Below, piece after piece: positions 56,949 through 64,000 of a stretch of DNA of 64,000 nucleotides. The notes under the pieces were generated by a model that ran no database searches, had not been told where the DNA came from, and saw only the letters and a list, made by a program, of their open reading frames with translations. The translations under genes and the position numbers were made by a program. Position 1 is the stretch's first letter. Every line of letters starts with the position of its first letter. Source of the DNA: Stenotrophomonas bentonitica (GTDB lineage: Bacteria > Pseudomonadota > Gammaproteobacteria > Xanthomonadales > Xanthomonadaceae); NCBI RefSeq assembly GCF_013185915.1, contig NZ_JAAZUH010000001.1, positions 1,798,001 through 1,862,000 on the forward strand. The letters are read 5' to 3'.

Positions 56949-58061
56949 TCAGTACAGGGTTTCCAGCGCCGCGTCGGGCAGCGCCGGCAGGCCCTGCCCG
57001 GCTACGGCGGCAACGATCACCGAATCGGCCTGTTCCACGTCGATGCCTTGGCGCGGGTACCAGTCCGGGTTGTAGTAGCTGTGCGCATAGCGCTCGCCGC
57101 TGTCGCACAGGATGGTCACGATCGACCCGCTGCGGCCCGCCGCGCGCATGCGCTCGGCCACATGCAGCACGCCGATGAAGTTGGTGCCGGTGGAGCCGCC
57201 CACGCGGCGCCCCAGCTGGCGGCTGACATGGCGCATCGCGGCCAGGCTCAGCGCATCGGGCACCTTGACCATGGCATCCACGCAGGTCGGAATGAAGCTC
57301 GACTCCACCCGCGGCCGGCCAATGCCTTCCACCCGCGAGCCGCCACTGCAGGTGAGCTCGCGCCACGGTTCACCGGACAGCGCCGCGCGATACCCGTCGA
57401 AGAACACCGACACTTCCGGGTCCGCGCACAGGATGCGGGTGTCGTGGCGGCGGTAGCTCACGTAGCGGCCGAGCGTGGCGGCAGTGCCACCGGTGCCCGG
57501 GCTGCACACGATCCATTCCGGCACGGGGTGCGGCTCCTCGGCCATCTGCTTGAAGATGGACTCGGCGATGTTGTTGTTGGCGCGCCAGTCGGTGGCCCGT
57601 TCGGCGTAGGTGAACTGGTCCATGAAGTGGCCGCCGGTTTCGCGCGCCAGCCGCTCCGATTCGCAGTTCAGATCGCAGGCACGCTCGACCAGGTGGCAGC
57701 GGCCGCCGTGGAATTCGATCGCGGCGATCTTCTCCGGCGAGGTGGTGGCCGGCATCACCGCGATGAACGGCAGCCCCAGCAGGCGCGCGAAATAGGCTTC
57801 GGAGACGGCCGTGGACCCACTGGAGGCCTCGATCACCGGACACCCTTCGCGCAGCCAGCCATTGGTCAGCGCGTACAGGAACAGCGAGCGCGCCAGCCGG
57901 TGCTTGAGGCTGCCGGTGGGGTGGCTGGACTCGTCCTTGAAGTACAGCTCGATGCCGGGATGTCCCGGCAGGTCCATCGGAATCAGGTGGGTGTCGGCCG
58001 AACGGTTGAAATCGGCTTCGATCTTGCGGATGGCAGCGGCCACCCATTCACGCTGAGACAT
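56949..58061 (-). CDS. PLP-dependent cysteine synthase-family protein
   Basis: 370 residues, fold type II. PLP Lys in [13 protein letters not shown], substrate loop [12 protein letters not shown], phosphate loop [14 protein letters not shown]. Longer than CysK and CysM, with a C-terminal extension including [17 protein letters not shown]. Possible roles are cysteine or cystathionine chemistry; not settled by sequence. Divergent from gloA. Confidence 0.85.
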   Translation of the reverse strand: MSQREWVAAAIRKIEADFNRSADTHLIPMDLPGHPGIELYFKDESSHPTGSLKHRLARSLFLYALTNGWLREGCPVIEASSGSTAVSEAYFARLLGLPFIAVMPATTSPEKIAAIEFHGGRCHLVERACDLNCESERLARETGGHFMDQFTYAERATDWRANNNIAESIFKQMAEEPHPVPEWIVCSPGTGGTAATLGRYVSYRRHDTRILCADPEVSVFFDGYRAALSGEPWRELTCSGGSRVEGIGRPRVESSFIPTCVDAMVKVPDALSLAAMRHVSRQLGRRVGGSTGTNFIGVLHVAERMRAAGRSGSIVTILCDSGERYAHSYYNPDWYPRQGIDVEQADSVIVAAVAGQGLPALPDAALETLY

Positions 58062-58163
58062 GTCGACGACGGGCCAGGAAGATGCAGCATTCTACGTCGC
58101 CTTGCCGCCGCCCCGCTAAACTGAACGGCCAGCCGCTTTGCGCGGCCCTCCACAGGATCCCCC

Positions 58164-58691
58164 ATGACCCTTGCCTCCCTGCAGTCCCAGCCCGGCGTGG
58201 CTGCCCAGCCACCGGCCGAAACCACCGGTTTCGTGTTCAACCACACCATGCTGCGGGTCAAGGATGCCGCTGCATCGCTGGACTTCTACACCCGCGTGCT
58301 CGGCTTCCGCCTGCTCGATCAGCGCGATTTTCCTGAAGCCCAGTTCAGCCTGTACTTCCTGGCGCTGCTGCCGGCCGGCACCAAGGTTCCGGAAGGCGAC
58401 GACGCGCGCCGGCTCTGGATGGCCGGCATTCCCGGCGTGCTGGAGCTCACCCACAACCACGGCACCGAAACCCAGGACGGCGCGGTGTACCACGACGGCA
58501 ACAGCGACCCGCGCGGCTTCGGCCACATCTGCGTGTCGGTGCCGGACATCCATGCCGCGTGCAAGCGCTTCGATGAACTGCAGGTGCCGTACCAGAAGCG
58601 CCTGGAAGACGGCCGCATGAAGCACCTGGCCTTCATCAAGGATCCGGACGGCTATTGGGTGGAGATCATCTGCAACACCCCGCTGGCCTGA
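58164..58691 (+). CDS. gloA: Lactoylglutathione lyase (glyoxalase I)
   Basis: 175 residues of the long, zinc-dependent class. Metal ligands: His in FNHTMLRV, Glu in VLELTHNHG, His in GFGHICVS and Glu in YWVEIIC. Converts the methylglyoxal-glutathione adduct to S-lactoylglutathione. Followed by a perfect hairpin. Confidence 0.95.
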   Translation: MTLASLQSQPGVAAQPPAETTGFVFNHTMLRVKDAAASLDFYTRVLGFRLLDQRDFPEAQFSLYFLALLPAGTKVPEGDDARRLWMAGIPGVLELTHNHGTETQDGAVYHDGNSDPRGFGHICVSVPDIHAACKRFDELQVPYQKRLEDGRMKHLAFIKDPDGYWVEIICNTPLA

Positions 58692-58698
58692 TCCAGGA

Positions 58699-58724
58699 GG
58701 TAACGACCGACGGTCGTTACCTTT
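58699..58724 (+). terminator. Hairpin terminator after gloA
   Basis: GGTAACGACC, loop GAC, GGTCGTTACC, then TTT. It starts 8 bp past the stop codon. Confidence 0.75.
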
Positions 58725-58776
58725 CCCCCACCCGAGCGGTGCTATACCTGCCCTTCCCTCGAATGAAGGATCCGGC

Positions 58777-59205
58777 ATGGAAACCATGGAACTGCACCGC
58801 GGCCGTCTGATCGACCACCTGCAACTGATCGTGCGCGACCTGCCGGCCAGCCGGCGCTTCTACCAGGCGGTGTTCGACACCATCGGCATTCCCATTGCCG
58901 GCGAAGGCGATACGTACTTCTGGGCCGACGAGCTGTTCATCTCCACCGCCGACAGCGAAGCGGCGGCCGGCGAGCTGACCGGCCGCCATCACCTCGCCTT
59001 CCAGGCGCGCGACCGCGCCACGGTCGATGCTTTCCACAAGGCGGCGCTTGCCGCCGGCGGCAAGGACAACGGCGCGCCCGGCGAACGCCCTTACCACCCG
59101 GGCTACTACGCCGCCTTCGCGATCGACCCGGACGGCAACAACATCGAGGTGGTGTACCACGGGCCTGCGCAGTACAGCGCCGACTCTGTGAAGGTCAGCT
59201 TCTGA
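58777..59205 (+). CDS. VOC-family (glyoxalase/bleomycin resistance fold) protein
   Basis: 142 residues. One VOC module pair: HLQLIVRDLPASRRFYQAVF, HHLAFQARDRATVDAFHKAA and IDPDGNNIEVVYHG. Possible metal ligands His (first strand) and Glu (last). Substrate unknown. Start either 58777 or the ATG three codons later. The stop lies 7 bp before the 10-bp tandem repeats, the edge of the accessory segment. Confidence 0.83.
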   Translation: METMELHRGRLIDHLQLIVRDLPASRRFYQAVFDTIGIPIAGEGDTYFWADELFISTADSEAAAGELTGRHHLAFQARDRATVDAFHKAALAAGGKDNGAPGERPYHPGYYAAFAIDPDGNNIEVVYHGPAQYSADSVKVSF

Positions 59206-59212
59206 CCCACCT

Positions 59213-59295
59213 GTTCAAATTCGTTCAAATCTGTTCGAATCCGTTCAAATCTGTTCAAATTCGTTCGAATCTGTTCAAATGATTTGAATTCTGGA
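59213..59295 (+). repeat. Seven 10-bp tandem units and a terminal palindrome upstream of the fic gene
   Basis: Units of consensus GTTCAAATCT start at 59213, 59223, 59233, 59243, 59253, 59263 and 59273; units 3 and 6 carry GTTCGAAT. The last unit merges into TTCAAAT-G-ATTTGAA (59274-59288). Exact 10-bp spacing would place every unit on the same DNA face. The array ends 16 bp before the Fic start codon, where a promoter or operator belongs. Confidence 0.85.
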
Positions 59296-59310
59296 CAGAG
59301 GAACGGCGCA

Positions 59311-60717
59311 ATGGCGGACCCCACCTTCCCCGAAGCAGATCTGCTGGAGGTCATGGCGGGCCTGCACGCCAAGGGCTTGCGGGAACTCCGCACGTCCCAG
59401 GTTGCAGGGGCGGCAGGAATTGCGCCGTGGGTCGCGCGGAGGCTGCTCGCCAAGCTCGCAGACGACGGAAAAATCCAGAGCCGGGGCAAGACCAAGGCAC
59501 GCGTGTACTGGCTGCCGTTGACGCCACTCCACTCGGAAACCAACGCCGTACCCGACACCCGGAAGGAGACACCCTCCAACACCCTGAGCTGGTCCCCGGC
59601 ATCGGTTGCATTGGCGAGCTACCTTGCCAAACCCATCAGTCAACGGGATCCGGTCACCTACCAACGAGAGTTCGTTGAGGGATACGTTCCCAACGTGTCT
59701 TACCTGCTCGGTGAAAGAACAGCCAACTCACTCTACGAAGAAGGCGCGGTCCGGGGTCAACTCCCCGCAGGAACGTATCTCCGCAAAGTACTGAATCAGC
59801 TATTGGTAGACCTCGCGTGGTCGTCCTCGAATCTGGAGGGCAACACCATCAGCTATCTGGATACCGAGCGCCTGTTCGCGCTTACATCCAACATCAGTGA
59901 TGCTCCAGCATTTCCGGCGGGCGCCGACGCAGAACACCGCATCCTCCTGATCAACCACAAGCGCGCCATTACGTTCCTGGCCGATCAAGTGCCTGACACG
60001 GGGCTTTCGACTTACACCGTGCGTAACCTCCACGCTCTCCTGATGGAAGGCCTGGTCACCGATGTTGGACAGCTGGGCGCCATCCGCAGGCAGATCGTCA
60101 GCATCGGGCGCAGTACCTACACACCCCTGAGCATCCCACAGGTACTCGAGGATATGTTGGCGCTCATCATCGACAAAGCCGGACGTATCAAGAATCCGGT
60201 GGAGGCCGGGTTCTTTCTGTGGGTCAACATCGCCTACCTGCAGCCGTTCGTGGATGGCAACAAGCGGACCAGCCGCCTGTCCGCCAACATTCCGCTCATG
60301 CTGTACAACTGCTCACCCTTGTCGTTCATGGACGTCGACGTGCAGGACTACAACCAAGCCATGCAGGGCGTATACGAGCGTCGCGATGTATCGATTGCAG
60401 TAGATCTCTTCACTTGGCTATATCGCCGTTCGATCACACGGTACGGCACGGTCACCGAGGCAATGGGAACATACGACCCGGACACGCTGGTGTTGCGCCC
60501 GTACGCTACGGCGGTACTGCTCGCCATGGTCCGTGAAGGCCTGCCCCAAGAGCCCGCTATCCTGCACGCTGCCGCGCCAGAGCAACTTGCAGTCAAGCTT
60601 CGGGAAATCGTCAAAAAAGAAATTGACGGGCTCAGCGCGTTCAACTGTCAGAGGCATGGCATCACGCCGGCCGAAGTTGAAGCATGGAGACGCAAGCAAG
60701 CAGGGAAACGACAATAG
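59311..60717 (+). CDS. Fic-family protein with winged-helix N-terminus and altered catalytic motif
   Basis: 468 residues. N-terminal winged helix-turn-helix (about 10-70), a linker, then a Fic domain (about 165-400). The inhibitory-helix motif SSNLEGN (172-178, S/T-xxx-E-G/N) is intact, so it belongs to the class with intramolecular inhibition. The core motif reads LQPFVDGNKRTSR: Gln311 stands where AMP-transferring Fic enzymes have the catalytic His (codon CAG at 60241), while the nucleotide-binding residues are kept. Start ATG 59311 has GAGG 9 bp upstream. Followed after 56 bp by the AbiJ-like gene. Could be an inactive or differently active Fic that acts as a repressor of its own operon. 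Confidence 0.87.
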   Translation: MADPTFPEADLLEVMAGLHAKGLRELRTSQVAGAAGIAPWVARRLLAKLADDGKIQSRGKTKARVYWLPLTPLHSETNAVPDTRKETPSNTLSWSPASVALASYLAKPISQRDPVTYQREFVEGYVPNVSYLLGERTANSLYEEGAVRGQLPAGTYLRKVLNQLLVDLAWSSSNLEGNTISYLDTERLFALTSNISDAPAFPAGADAEHRILLINHKRAITFLADQVPDTGLSTYTVRNLHALLMEGLVTDVGQLGAIRRQIVSIGRSTYTPLSIPQVLEDMLALIIDKAGRIKNPVEAGFFLWVNIAYLQPFVDGNKRTSRLSANIPLMLYNCSPLSFMDVDVQDYNQAMQGVYERRDVSIAVDLFTWLYRRSITRYGTVTEAMGTYDPDTLVLRPYATAVLLAMVREGLPQEPAILHAAAPEQLAVKLREIVKKEIDGLSAFNCQRHGITPAEVEAWRRKQAGKRQ

Positions 60718-60773
60718 CTTGAAGTTGCGCCCCCAAAAGTTCGCAGGACTGAACTACAACAGGACAACCACCA

Positions 60774-61622
60774 ATGCGATTCTCACAACGAGCAGGCATT
60801 ACTCCTGCTTCAAAGCTGTCACAAAGAGAGAGCATCGATGACGATCTTCGCTCCACTCTCTGGAGCTTGCTCTCACTCTGCTACTGGGACACTTACACGG
60901 CCCCCGACTACGGGATGTATGACAGAGCTGATCGAGTTCGAAAATCAAACCTATATGAACTGGTTTTTTCACTATGGCTTCATTACTTCAAAGCTCCGAC
61001 AGACACGATCGACGAGTACTGGACTGAGTGTCACGCTCGTCTCCGCAAGTACTTCTTCGCAGCGGAGTGGTACCAAGTGTATGACTTCATAGAGTTCGTA
61101 GCAGACTACGGGCCAGCGCAACAGAAAGCCCAGTTTATACGCCTCGCCAATCTTCATCTGGAGCAAGAGAACTCTGCCTATAGATTTGTCGGAAACCAGA
61201 TCACTGAGATCACGTCAGCGGAGGAGATTGAGTCGATTGAGGCAGCACTCTCAGTATCCGATGAATACCGTGGCGCGAGGACTCATCTGCGCACCGCTCT
61301 TGACATGCTTTCTGATCGAAAGAACCCAGACTTTCGAAATTCGATAAAGGAGAGTATCAGCGCGGTCGAATCGATTGCACGCAAATTGTCCAACGATGAA
61401 TCGGGGACACTCGGATCGATCCTGAAAGAGCTGGAGCGCACCAAGAAGCTACACCCAGCACTGAAGAACGCATTCTCTTCGCTATACGGCTACACCAGTG
61501 ACGCAGACGGAATCCGGCATTCGCTTCTAGACGAAACGAACCTCACCAAGGCAGATGCACGATTCATGCTCGTGTGTTGCTCAGCATTCATCAACTATGT
61601 ACTGGATAGCACGAAAAGATGA
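60774..61622 (+). CDS. AbiJ-like abortive-infection/HEPN-type protein
   Basis: 282 residues. N-terminal MRFSQRAG, then LSQRESIDDDLRSTLWSLL, matches the AbiJ N-terminal domain 4 type as I know it. The C-terminal half (about 170-282; IKESISAVESIARKL, LYGYTSDADGIRHSLLDE) looks like a HEPN helical bundle; Arg248-His249 could be part of a ribonuclease site, though not in the classic RxxxxH spacing. AT-rich codons stand out from the neighbours, a sign of transfer. A hairpin (61626-61644) follows the stop. Role in phage defence is inferred from the family; no antitoxin other than the Fic-type gene is present. Confidence 0.75.
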   Translation: MRFSQRAGITPASKLSQRESIDDDLRSTLWSLLSLCYWDTYTAPDYGMYDRADRVRKSNLYELVFSLWLHYFKAPTDTIDEYWTECHARLRKYFFAAEWYQVYDFIEFVADYGPAQQKAQFIRLANLHLEQENSAYRFVGNQITEITSAEEIESIEAALSVSDEYRGARTHLRTALDMLSDRKNPDFRNSIKESISAVESIARKLSNDESGTLGSILKELERTKKLHPALKNAFSSLYGYTSDADGIRHSLLDETNLTKADARFMLVCCSAFINYVLDSTKR

Positions 61623-61754
61623 GGTGGAAGCCACACCGGCTTCCGCAAGGGTCTCGGACCGTGCCACTTCGTCGTAATCCATGAGGAATGAACGCTTCAG
61701 CCAACTCCTGACACGGTCTCACAGATTGAGACTGGTTTCTCCCAGAATGCCGGC

Positions 61755-63056
61755 ATGGAAACCATCCGCAAGCTGGCCGTGCTGGCCGACGCCGCCAAGT
61801 ACGACGCCTCCTGCGCATCCAGCGGCGCCGGCAAGCGTGACTCGCGGGCCAGCGGCGGGATCGGCAGCACCGACGGTCCCGGCATCTGCCACAGCTACAC
61901 CCCGGACGGGCGCTGTGTGTCGCTGCTGAAGATCCTGCTGACCAACTTCTGCATCTACGACTGCGCCTACTGCGTGAACCGGGTCTCCAGCAACGTGCAG
62001 CGCGCGCGTTTCAGCGTGGCCGAGGTGGTGGCGCTGACCATGGACTTCTACAAGCGCAACTACATCGAAGGCCTGTTCCTTTCCAGCGGCATCATCCGCA
62101 ACGCCGACTACACCATGGAGCAGATGGTGGAAGTGGCGCGCCAGCTGCGCGAGGAGCACCGTTTCGGCGGCTACATCCACCTCAAGACCATTCCCGAGGC
62201 CTCGCCGGAACTGCTGGCTGCGGCCGGCCGTTACGCCGATCGACTCTCCATCAACATCGAGCTGCCCACCGAAGAGGGGTTGTCCAGCTTCGCGCCGGAG
62301 AAGTCGCTGCCGTCGATCCGCGGTGCGATGGGCGAGCTGCGCTGGCGCATCGAAGAGGCCAAGGAAGCCAAGGCTGCCGCGGCGACGACGGCCGTCACGC
62401 CGGTCACTCCGGCCCCGGCCAAGCCGGGCAAGCGCCGCGCCCGCGCGCCAAAATTTGCGCCGGCCGGCCAGAGCACGCAGATGATCGTCGGTGCCGACGG
62501 CGCCAGCGACCAGCAGATCCTCACCTCTGCCGACAACCTGTACGGCAACTACCGCATGCGCCGGGTCTACTACTCGGCCTTCAGCCCGATTCCCGACGCC
62601 AGCAGCATCCTGCCGCTGCAGGCGCCGCCGCTTGCGCGCGAGCATCGGCTGTACCAGGCCGACTGGCTGCTGCGCTTCTACGGCTACGGCGTGGACGAGA
62701 TCACCGACACCACCCAGGGCGGCATGCTCGACCTGGATATCGACCCGAAGATGGCCTGGGCGATCCGCCACCCGGAGAGCTTCCCGGTAGACCTCAACCG
62801 GGATTCGAAGGAGATGCTGCTGCGCGTCCCCGGCCTGGGCGTGCGCAACGTGAAACGGGTGCTGATGGCACGCCGTCACGTGCGCCTGCGCGTGGCCGAC
62901 GTGGCTCGCCTGCGCGCGCCGATGAGCAAGCTGCTGCCGTTCGTGCAGCTGGCCGACCACCACCCGCGCCGTGCCCTGGACGACCCGGCGGCACTGCGTG
63001 CGCGGTTGGCGCCGCCGCCGCGCCAGGGCTCCCTGTTCGACGCGGTGGCCGGCTGA
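61755..63056 (+). CDS. Radical SAM protein linked to UdgX-type DNA repair
   Basis: 433 residues. Cluster motif CxxxCxxC in NFCIYDCAYC (Cys66, 70, 73), preceded by a Cys/His-containing start (GPGICHSYTPDGRC). An Ala/Pro/Lys linker (about 205-235) interrupts the core, and the C-terminal part has VPGLGVRNVKRVLMARRH, a helix-hairpin-helix DNA-binding motif. This is the putative DNA modification/repair radical SAM family that accompanies UdgX. The following gene begins 2 bp after the stop, so the two form one operon. Substrate unknown. Confidence 0.88.
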   Translation: METIRKLAVLADAAKYDASCASSGAGKRDSRASGGIGSTDGPGICHSYTPDGRCVSLLKILLTNFCIYDCAYCVNRVSSNVQRARFSVAEVVALTMDFYKRNYIEGLFLSSGIIRNADYTMEQMVEVARQLREEHRFGGYIHLKTIPEASPELLAAAGRYADRLSINIELPTEEGLSSFAPEKSLPSIRGAMGELRWRIEEAKEAKAAAATTAVTPVTPAPAKPGKRRARAPKFAPAGQSTQMIVGADGASDQQILTSADNLYGNYRMRRVYYSAFSPIPDASSILPLQAPPLAREHRLYQADWLLRFYGYGVDEITDTTQGGMLDLDIDPKMAWAIRHPESFPVDLNRDSKEMLLRVPGLGVRNVKRVLMARRHVRLRVADVARLRAPMSKLLPFVQLADHHPRRALDDPAALRARLAPPPRQGSLFDAVAG

Positions 63057-63057
63057 G

Positions 63058-64000
63058 ATGTCGCGCTGGAGTGTGCGGGTGGATCCATCGTGGTCGCTCA
63101 CCGCGTGGCGGGATGCAGCGCGGCTGGCCTTGCAGCGGCAGGTGATGCCCGAACAGCTGGACTGGCTGCACGGCGACGGCGGCGGTCTGCTGGATGCCCC
63201 TGCGCTGCAGCACGCGCTTGCGGAGGCCACGGCTACGCCGGCCGCAGCAGTGCCAAAAGCCTTCGTCGAGCTGGCGTCCACCTGCCTGTGCCACCGCGAC
63301 CCGCACCGCATGTCGCTGCTGTACCGCATGCTGTGGCGCATGACCCACGGCGAACGCGGGCTGCTCGGCAATCCCACCGACCCGGACGTGCTGCGCGCGA
63401 TGGCATTGGCCCAGGCGGTGCGCCGCGACACCCACAAGATGAAGGCCTTCGTGCGCTTCCGCGAAGTACCCGGGCAGCAGGATGCGTTCATTGCGTGGTT
63501 CGAACCGGACCACCACATCGTGGATCGCGTGGCACCGTTCTTCGAGCGCCGGTTCACCGGCATGCGCTGGGCGATCCTCACCCCGTATCGCAGCGTGCGC
63601 TGGGATGGCAAAGAACTTGCCTACGGTCCCGGCGGCAAACAGGCCGATGCACCACGCGAAGACGCGCGCGAAGAACTATGGCGCACCTACTACGCGCATA
63701 TTTTCAATCCAGCCCGCTTGAACACGCGGATGATGCAGCAGGAGATGCCCGCGAAGTACTGGAAGCACCTGCCCGAAGCCAGCCTGTTGCCCACGCTGGT
63801 GCGCGACGCTGGCGACCGGGTGCAGGAGATGCATGATCGCGAAGCACAGGCGCCTCAGCGGCGCATTCCGGAGCGCAGCATTCCCATGCGTGGCCCAGCC
63901 ACTGCCAATGGGGATTCGCTGGACGGACTGCGCGACGCCGCCGCCAACTGCCGGCGCTGCCCGCTCTGGGAGCCCGCCACGCAGACCGTGTTCGGCGAGG
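63058..64000 (+). CDS. UdgX-family uracil-DNA-binding protein with N-terminal DUF4130 domain (cut at right edge)
   Basis: Partial, 314 codons without a stop. N-terminal half is the DUF4130-type domain (from LVTSTCLCHRD-like ELASTCLCHRDPHRMS through LTPYRSVRWDGKELAYGPGG). From about residue 290 a [4Fe-4S] uracil-DNA glycosylase fold begins with AANCRRCPLWEPATQTVFGE, the UdgX opening, and the window ends there. UdgX proteins bind uracil in DNA and can become covalently linked to it. The catalytic residues lie beyond the edge and cannot be checked. Starts with ATG 63058, 2 bp after the radical SAM stop. Confidence 0.85.
   Translation, partial: MSRWSVRVDPSWSLTAWRDAARLALQRQVMPEQLDWLHGDGGGLLDAPALQHALAEATATPAAAVPKAFVELASTCLCHRDPHRMSLLYRMLWRMTHGERGLLGNPTDPDVLRAMALAQAVRRDTHKMKAFVRFREVPGQQDAFIAWFEPDHHIVDRVAPFFERRFTGMRWAILTPYRSVRWDGKELAYGPGGKQADAPREDAREELWRTYYAHIFNPARLNTRMMQQEMPAKYWKHLPEASLLPTLVRDAGDRVQEMHDREAQAPQRRIPERSIPMRGPATANGDSLDGLRDAAANCRRCPLWEPATQTVFGE

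Noticed and set aside
59213..59295. CRISPR array
   Set aside because: Units are only 10 bp with no spacers between them and no cas genes nearby.
60724..60773. Antitoxin or small gene between fic and the AbiJ-like gene
   Set aside because: The 56-bp gap is too short and shows only a leader and ribosome site.
61623..61754. Attachment site or tRNA remnant at the right edge of the accessory segment
   Set aside because: No tRNA end, no direct repeat with the left edge; only a small hairpin is seen.

Overview
The window looks like chromosomal DNA of a Stenotrophomonas species (Xanthomonadaceae). It is GC-rich, carries an SmeDEF-type efflux operon with its divergent SmeT-type repressor, and is dotted with about a dozen short palindromes ending in GTAG, which match the SMAG class of REP elements known from Stenotrophomonas. 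Most of it is conserved core genome with tight operons, many 4-bp ATGA overlaps and hairpin terminators. The species assignment is inference. No tRNA, rRNA, CRISPR array, insertion sequence or prophage was seen.

Layout. 1-4.6 kb: a MidA-type methyltransferase (cut at the left edge), a pteridine reductase and folK facing each other, a lone Anbu proteasome-like peptidase, and a receiver-kinase-receiver hybrid whose first receiver has Glu in place of the phospho-accepting Asp. 4.7-11.6 kb: BON-domain protein, Gfo/Idh/MocA oxidoreductase, 6-phosphogluconate dehydrogenase paired with an unrecognised exported protein, DUF2242 lipoprotein and the tail-specific protease Prc. 11.8-13.8 kb: DUF493-lipB-lipA. 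14-25.3 kb: LpxR-type lipid A deacylase, then a long minus-strand cell-wall cluster read as mreB-mreC-mreD-mrdA-rodA and mltB-rlpA-dacC. The rodA-mltB gap holds strong hairpins and a perfect FNR-type box.

25.5-31.5 kb: PfkB sugar/nucleoside kinase, a lipoprotein, M1 aminopeptidase, ubiE, a yeast-Fcy1-like cytosine deaminase and two small genes. 31.7-38.2 kb: smeF-smeE-smeD and divergent smeT with a pseudopalindromic operator between. 38.3-43.4 kb: a minus-strand cluster lptM-dapF-DUF484-xerC, then DUF3079-hslV-hslU, with a second FNR-type box in front of DUF3079. 43.4-49 kb: two exported S9 peptidases around an aminotransferase. 49.5-59.2 kb: lipocalin Blc, metNI without metQ, an EamA transporter, yajQ-DUF1415-SDR, an M3 peptidase, a PLP enzyme of the cysteine synthase fold, and two VOC-fold proteins including gloA.

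59.2-61.6 kb is the most accessory-looking part. Seven 10-bp tandem units lead into a Fic-family gene whose usual catalytic His is Gln while its inhibitory motif is intact, followed by a gene resembling the AbiJ/HEPN abortive-infection family. Base composition is visibly more AT-rich in the second gene. Immediately after come a radical SAM protein and a UdgX-type uracil-DNA-binding protein (cut at the right edge), an operon linked to DNA repair. The Fic/AbiJ pair and the radical SAM/UdgX pair together are the best candidates for under-described biology here.
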